A stretch of 15,491 bases of DNA from Pigoraptor vietnamica. Taxonomy: Eukaryota > Opisthokonta > Filasterea. Position 1 is the stretch's first letter. Each line of letters begins with the position of its first letter. The DNA lies in the NCBI GenBank assembly GCA_943704525.1, contig CALSCQ010002009.1, positions 1 to 15,491 of the forward strand, in the 5' to 3' direction. This document shows, piece after piece, positions 8,913 through 15,491 of this stretch. A program made the position numbers and the translations under genes. Under the pieces are notes generated by a model that had not been told where the DNA came from, ran no database searches, and worked only from the letters and a program-made list of their open reading frames with translations.

Positions 8913-11231
8913 ATGGACGGCGTTCTCCTGTACATATCCCAGCGGCGGGGGAAGGTCGCCGCGAGCGCGGTTGTCGCCGCCCTCGCCCTGTATTATGCGC
9001 GCAAATCGCGACAGAGCGTCGTCCCCAAGCAGCAGCATCTCGCCAACGGAAATGGGCATCACGCTGACGAGCGCAAGAGCAAGTCGGTCGGAGTCAACCG
9101 CGAGTTTTTCGTGCGGCTCAAGGAGCTGATACGCATCGTGATTCCCTCGTGGAAGTCGCGCGAGGCCGGCATGCTCGCGATGCACACGGCGTCGCTCGTG
9201 GCGCGCACGTTCCTCAGCCTGTATATTGCGAGCCTCGACGGCGCCATCACGAAGAGCATCGTCGAGAAGGACGGCCCGCAGTTTGCGCGAGAGCTCGCAA
9301 AGTGGTTCTCGCTGGCTATCCCGGCCACCTTCGTCAACTCGATGATCCGCTACCTCGAAAGCAAGCTCGCCCTCGCCTTCCGCACGCGCCTCGTCGACCA
9401 CGCGTACAAGCTCTACATGGACGCCGAGACGTACTACCGCATCGGGAACCTCGACAGCAGGCTGGCGAACCCCGACCAGTGCCTCACGGAGGACGTCGCC
9501 AACTTTTCGGCGAGCCTCGCGCACATCTACTCCCACATATCCAAGCCGTTCCTCGACGTCTTCCTGATGTGCATGCAGCTCGTGCGCCTCAGCGTCCAGA
9601 CGGCGGGCCTCGCGTCGACCATCAAGCCGGCCCTGCTGGGATCGGTCGTGATCGGGTGCACGGCGCGGATCCTCCGCAAGCTGTCGCCGCCGTTCGGCAA
9701 GCTCGTCGCAGAGCAGGCGCAGCGGGACGGCCACCTCCGCTACGTGCACTCGCGGGTGATTACGCACTCGGAGGAGATTGCGTTCTACGGCGGGCACAAG
9801 ATTGAGCTGGGCGTGCTGAGGCGCAGCTACGACAGCCTCGTCCGCCAGATGGACCGGATCTACAAGCACAAGCTCTACTACATCATGCTCGAGCAGCTGC
9901 TGATGAAGTACGTGTGGTCGTCGGCGGGCATGTGCATGATCGCCATTCCCGCGCTCGCCGCGCCCCCGCCGATCGTCCACGCGGACGGCAAGGTCGAGGT
10001 CCCCGAGGGCGACAGCACGGGCGTGCGCACGCAAAAGTACATCGAGGCGAAGAGCCTCCTGCAGAGCGCCGCAGACGCCATTGAGCGCATCATGTCGTCG
10101 TACAAGGAGATCACGGAGCTCGCCGGCTACACGTCGCGCGTGTCGGAGATGATGCGCGTGTTCAAGGACGTCCACGACGGCAAGTACGAGAAGAAGATGG
10201 TCGAGAACGAGTATGGTCTCGCGCTCGAGGGCAAGGGCGACGTCTCGGAGAGGGACGACGGACTCGTGACGCTCAAGGACGTCCCCGTCGTCACGCCGAA
10301 CGGCGACGTCCTCGTGCGGTCGCTGTCGCTCGACGTGAAGCCCGGCACGCACGTGCTGATCACGGGACCCAACGGGTGCGGGAAGAGCTCGCTGTTCCGC
10401 ATGCTCGGCGCGCTGTGGCCGGTCCACGGCGGGCACATGGTGCGGCCGATGCGCAAGCAGATGTTCTACATTCCCCAGAGGTGCGTGCAGGCCCGGACAC
10501 CAGTCGTGTTTGCTCTTTTTCTCTCTTGTGTAAAGCACTTTGGCCTCGCATTCTTTCATCACTTGCGTGTACTTGATTTTTCAACACTCCGTGGCGCGTG
10601 TGCTCACATTTTGCGCCTCGCCGCATTTTCGCCGGACAGGCCGTACCTCTCGCTTGGCACTCTTCGCGAGCAGGTCATCTATCCGGACACCGTGGACGAC
10701 ATGCGCCGAAAGGGCATCACCGACGCGCACCTCGAGACGATCATGGAGCAGGTGTCGCTTCGGTACGTCGTGCAGAGGGAGGGCGGCTGGGACGCTGTGA
10801 GCGACTGGAATGACGTGCTCTCTGGCGGCGAGAAGCAGCGCGTGGGAATGGCGCGGCTTTTCTACAACCGGCCCATCTACGCGCTGCTGGACGAGTGCAC
10901 GAGCGCCGTGAGCATCGACGTCGAGGGCGCGATGTACCAGACGGCGAAGGACATGGGGATCACGCTGCTCACCGTCACGCACAGGCCGTCGTTGTGGAAG
11001 TTCCACACGCACCTGCTCCAATTTGACGGGGAGGGCGGGTGGCGCTTCACGGAGCTCGACGCGAACGCGCGCCTGTCGCTCAAGGAGGAGAAGACGCAGC
11101 TCGAGGCGCAGCTGTCGGGCATTCCCCGCGCGCAGGAGCGCCTTCGGGAGCTGTGTGGGCTGCTCGGCGAGGACTCGATCATGCTCAACGCCGACATGCA
11201 GCCGGAGAAGGTCTCGCAGAGCGACGAGTGA
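8913..11231 (+). CDS. ABCD1: Peroxisomal ABC half-transporter, ALDP type
   Basis: It imports very-long-chain acyl-CoA or fatty acids into peroxisomes as a homo- or heterodimer. Exons 8913-10480 and 10640-11231 give 719 residues (human ABCD1 745). Residues 11-31, a basic patch plus small hydrophobic residues, resemble the ALDP peroxisomal-membrane targeting region. The membrane domain holds NPDQ..LTEDV (from 186) and the EAA-like SEEIAFYGG (286-294). The ATPase domain holds Walker A GPNGCGKS (485-492), the IPQRPYLSLGTL Q-loop, signature LSGGEKQ (583-589), Walker B ending in D607-E608, and the H-loop histidine H637. THRPSLWKFHTHLLQFDGEGGW-like sequence and a C-terminal coiled coil match ABCD1/ABCD2 rather than ABCD3. 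The ATG at 8913 is the first in this frame. The intron keeps phase 2 (AG|G) within PQR. Confidence 0.96.
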   Translation: MDGVLLYISQRRGKVAASAVVAALALYYARKSRQSVVPKQQHLANGNGHHADERKSKSVGVNREFFVRLKELIRIVIPSWKSREAGMLAMHTASLVARTFLSLYIASLDGAITKSIVEKDGPQFARELAKWFSLAIPATFVNSMIRYLESKLALAFRTRLVDHAYKLYMDAETYYRIGNLDSRLANPDQCLTEDVANFSASLAHIYSHISKPFLDVFLMCMQLVRLSVQTAGLASTIKPALLGSVVIGCTARILRKLSPPFGKLVAEQAQRDGHLRYVHSRVITHSEEIAFYGGHKIELGVLRRSYDSLVRQMDRIYKHKLYYIMLEQLLMKYVWSSAGMCMIAIPALAAPPPIVHADGKVEVPEGDSTGVRTQKYIEAKSLLQSAADAIERIMSSYKEITELAGYTSRVSEMMRVFKDVHDGKYEKKMVENEYGLALEGKGDVSERDDGLVTLKDVPVVTPNGDVLVRSLSLDVKPGTHVLITGPNGCGKSSLFRMLGALWPVHGGHMVRPMRKQMFYIPQRCVQARTPVVFALFLSCVKHFGLAFFHHLRVLDFSTLRGACAHILRLAAFSPDRPYLSLGTLREQVIYPDTVDDMRRKGITDAHLETIMEQVSLRYVVQREGGWDAVSDWNDVLSGGEKQRVGMARLFYNRPIYALLDECTSAVSIDVEGAMYQTAKDMGITLLTVTHRPSLWKFHTHLLQFDGEGGWRFTELDANARLSLKEEKTQLEAQLSGIPRAQERLRELCGLLGEDSIMLNADMQPEKVSQSDE
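10481..10639 (+). other. Stop-free, in-frame intron of the ABCD gene
   Basis: The intron starts AG|GTGCGT and ends CCGGACAG|G. It is 159 nt long (53 x 3) and has no stop codon in the coding frame, so the unspliced message stays open. It falls in the Q-loop (PQR|PYLSLG). Removal restores the conserved sequence exactly, so it is taken as a true intron. Confidence 0.9.
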
Positions 11232-11404
11232 GCGGCTCGCACTGCCTTGCTCAATGTAAAATAACACTCTTCATTGCGAATTTTGCGTTTGAGGTCATAG
11301 GTTGTGTGCGTGTCTGCGCGTTTGCCTGTTCCGTCGGCAGGTATATTGCACACTATAAGCAGCCGCACTTCTGCATTCTCCCGCGTTACGTCTTTATGGT
11401 TATG
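11232..11404. other. Convergent intergenic region, ABCD / NUP42
   Basis: There are 173 nt between the two stop codons. No canonical AATAAA is seen on either strand; AATGTAAAATAA at 11253-11264 is an A-rich candidate for the ABCD 3' end, and nothing clear is seen for NUP42. Confidence 0.6.
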
Positions 11405-14087
<2,683 letters not shown>

Positions 14088-14572
14088 CTCGAAAGGACGT
14101 GCGCGTAACGGCGAATGCGTGCTCAATCGTAAAGTTGTGCAAACTCCGTGTTGAGAAAATTGTGCTCCGCCAACTGCAATGGTGCGTAACAATGAGGTAA
14201 CAATTGAGCCGGAAGGTAATACTTAATTTCATCCCACTATTAGAATGTTCATCGTTCAATAGAAAAAGTTTTGAATCCAATACTAATGATAAGCAAAAAT
14301 AGATTTTGGGCGCGCCACGTGATCGACAATTCTCCAGCCACACAGCGCAAAACGGTCCGCACAAACACACCTTTTGCCAATGCTCTCATCGAATGTTCGT
14401 TGATCGCTGCGTATTCGACGTCTGCGAACTTCGGCTCTTCCCTCAGAGGACTTTGCAAGTCGCCCGCCCGTTTCACGCCAAAGGATAGCGGGGGCCTGTG
14501 GCCAAGTCGTTTTGTTTTCTCTGCGCTGCGTGTGTGCGTTTGTGCTGCGCACTCCAAGCGAGACAATAGAAA
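14088..14572. promoter_or_regulatory. Divergent promoter region, NUP42 / GDAP2
   Basis: This 485-nt stretch separates the two divergent ATGs. The half next to NUP42 (14100-14300) is A/T-rich. A CACGTG E-box at 14316-14321 overlaps a GGCGCGCC at 14309-14316. No TATA box, RNA gene or convincing ORF is seen. Confidence 0.5.
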
Positions 14573-15491
14573 ATGTCGCGGCGGACATCGCGGTCGGCTC
14601 CCGTGGTGCCGGTTGTGTCTCTCTCGACGCTGCGTGCGTGGTCGACGACGCAAGCGCCGCAGTACTTGCCCGTCACAGCCGAGCCGGACAAGTGCAAGTT
14701 CCCCATCAACGATGGCATTAATCGCCGCATATACCTCTGGTGCGTTGGGTGTTCGCGCGGTTTCTGTGCATGTGTTTTCAACTTCTCATCGGTTGGCGCT
14801 TGCACCGTTTTGAGATGCGTGGACCGAAACTCACTTCGCTGTGTGCTTGCAGGCTCGGCAACATTGCGTCGCTCGACGTGGACGCCGTTGTAAACTCGAG
14901 CAATGAGGCGCTGAACGAGCGCAACCCACTCAGTGAGTCACTGCACCAGGCCGCCGGGCCGGAGCTGCGCCAGGAATGCTGGAAGCTGGACGGATGCAAG
15001 ACGGGCGAGGCGAAAATTACCCCCGGCTTCCGCTTGCCTGCACGGTGTGTCCTCGGGGTCCCTCTCTCACCTCTCTGTTGACGTTTGTGGGATATGCATT
15101 CGGAATGGCGCGTGTGTAGTTTCCGCGGAGGCCTAATTGATTGTGTTTTTGTGCGAAATTTAGGCATGTTATCCACACGGTCGGCCCGCGTTTCAACCCA
15201 AAGTACGCGACGGCGGCGGAGAGCGCGCTCTTCAATTGCTATCGCAACTCACTTCAGCTCCTGCGCGAGCAGAAGCTGCACACGATCGCAATTCCGCCCA
15301 TTCACACGCTGCGGCGCGGATATCCTCCGGAGGGCGGCGCGCACATTGCACTTCGTGGGTGTCATGAACGAGGAGTGTGTCGTCGTTACTGCACATTTTG
15401 CGTCCGTATACGCTTGCGCCCGCGTGTGTGCGGGTGTGGGTGTGGGTTGCTGGGTGGTGGGTGGGTGTGCGTGCGGTATTATATGTGGGGG
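14573..15491 (+). CDS. GDAP2: GDAP2-like macro-domain protein, 5' part only
   Basis: Exons 14573-14739, 14853-15044 and 15164-15354 are in the window; the gene runs off the right edge inside an intron that starts C|GTGGGT at 15355. The 183 complete residues seen match the N-terminal macro domain of GDAP2: IYLW|LGNIASLDVDAVVN against human VVLWKGDVALLNCTAIVN, NPLSES (NPVSES), GEAKITPGF (GEAKLTKGF), HVIHTVGP (FIIHTVGP) with HTVGP at about 124-128, AAESALFNCYRN, RRGYP and HIALR. Macro domains bind ADP-ribose and related ligands; the usual NAAN is NSSN here (70-73), as it is NTSN in human GDAP2. The family also has a C-terminal CRAL-TRIO domain, which would lie outside the window. Introns are phase 2, 2 and 1. 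The cellular role of GDAP2 is poorly defined. Confidence 0.93.
15355..15491 (+). other. GT-rich intron of GDAP2, cut by the window edge
   Basis: From the donor at 15355 to the end the sequence is noncoding, with a strongly G/T-rich run (GTGTGTGCGGGTGTGGGTGTGGG and similar) at about 15423-15471. No acceptor followed by GDAP2-like coding sequence is found before the edge. Confidence 0.75.

Noticed and set aside
8661-10562. A 633-codon open frame antisense to the ABCD gene
   Set aside because: It is the mirror of a strongly GC-biased coding exon, rich in Arg/His/Val/Leu with no recognisable domain, and it begins within the ABCD intron. Long antisense frames are expected opposite such sequence.

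Overview
This window comes from a gene-dense, GC-rich nuclear genome of a eukaryote, most likely a flagellated or ciliated one. The evidence for a nuclear genome is GT-AG introns (plus two probable GC-AG introns), long CA/GT microsatellites inside introns, and nuclear gene families such as a nuclear-pore protein and a ciliary coiled-coil protein. The lebercilin (LCA5-type) gene implies a cilium or flagellum. All families seen are eukaryotic; nothing looks bacterial, viral or mobile. I cannot name the species. The compact genes and short GU-rich introns suggest a protist, but that is inference.

Six genes lie in strict strand alternation (- + - + - +), so every neighbouring pair is divergent or convergent. 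(1) <1-545, minus: 5' end of a DUF1761 membrane protein, running off the left edge through an intron that holds a (CA)n tract. (2) 804-4046, plus: malonyl-CoA decarboxylase (MLYCD) in 13 exons, with an N-terminal mitochondrial presequence and a C-terminal AKL peroxisomal signal. (3) 4343-7770, minus: a lebercilin-like ciliary protein in 3 exons, whose first exon encodes a long RS-rich region. (4) 8913-11231, plus: a peroxisomal ABC half-transporter of the ABCD1/ABCD2 (ALDP) type in 2 exons. (5) 11405-14087, minus: the nucleoporin NUP42 (NUPL2/hCG1) in 9 exons, with a CCCH zinc finger, glycine-rich and NPF repeats, and a Gle1-binding-type tail. (6) 14573->15491, plus: the 5' part of a GDAP2-like macro-domain protein, cut by the right edge.

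The spliced models were built by hand from splice consensus, reading-frame phase and family similarity. All four complete genes close with an exact whole number of codons: 535, 1043, 719 and 455 residues. The two peroxisome-linked proteins (MLYCD with PTS1, ABCD transporter) could work in one pathway: import of very-long-chain acyl-CoA into peroxisomes and removal of malonyl-CoA formed there. Their closeness on the chromosome may be chance. The longest gene-free stretch, 7771-8912, is the shared promoter region of the lebercilin and ABCD genes; it has an RFX X-box-like site and a composite E-box/AP-1 palindrome.

I found no dramatic new system. The most unusual points are the RS-domain/lebercilin fusion, the two GC-AG introns, an in-frame stop-free intron in the ABCD gene, and the modular phase-0 exons of NUP42.
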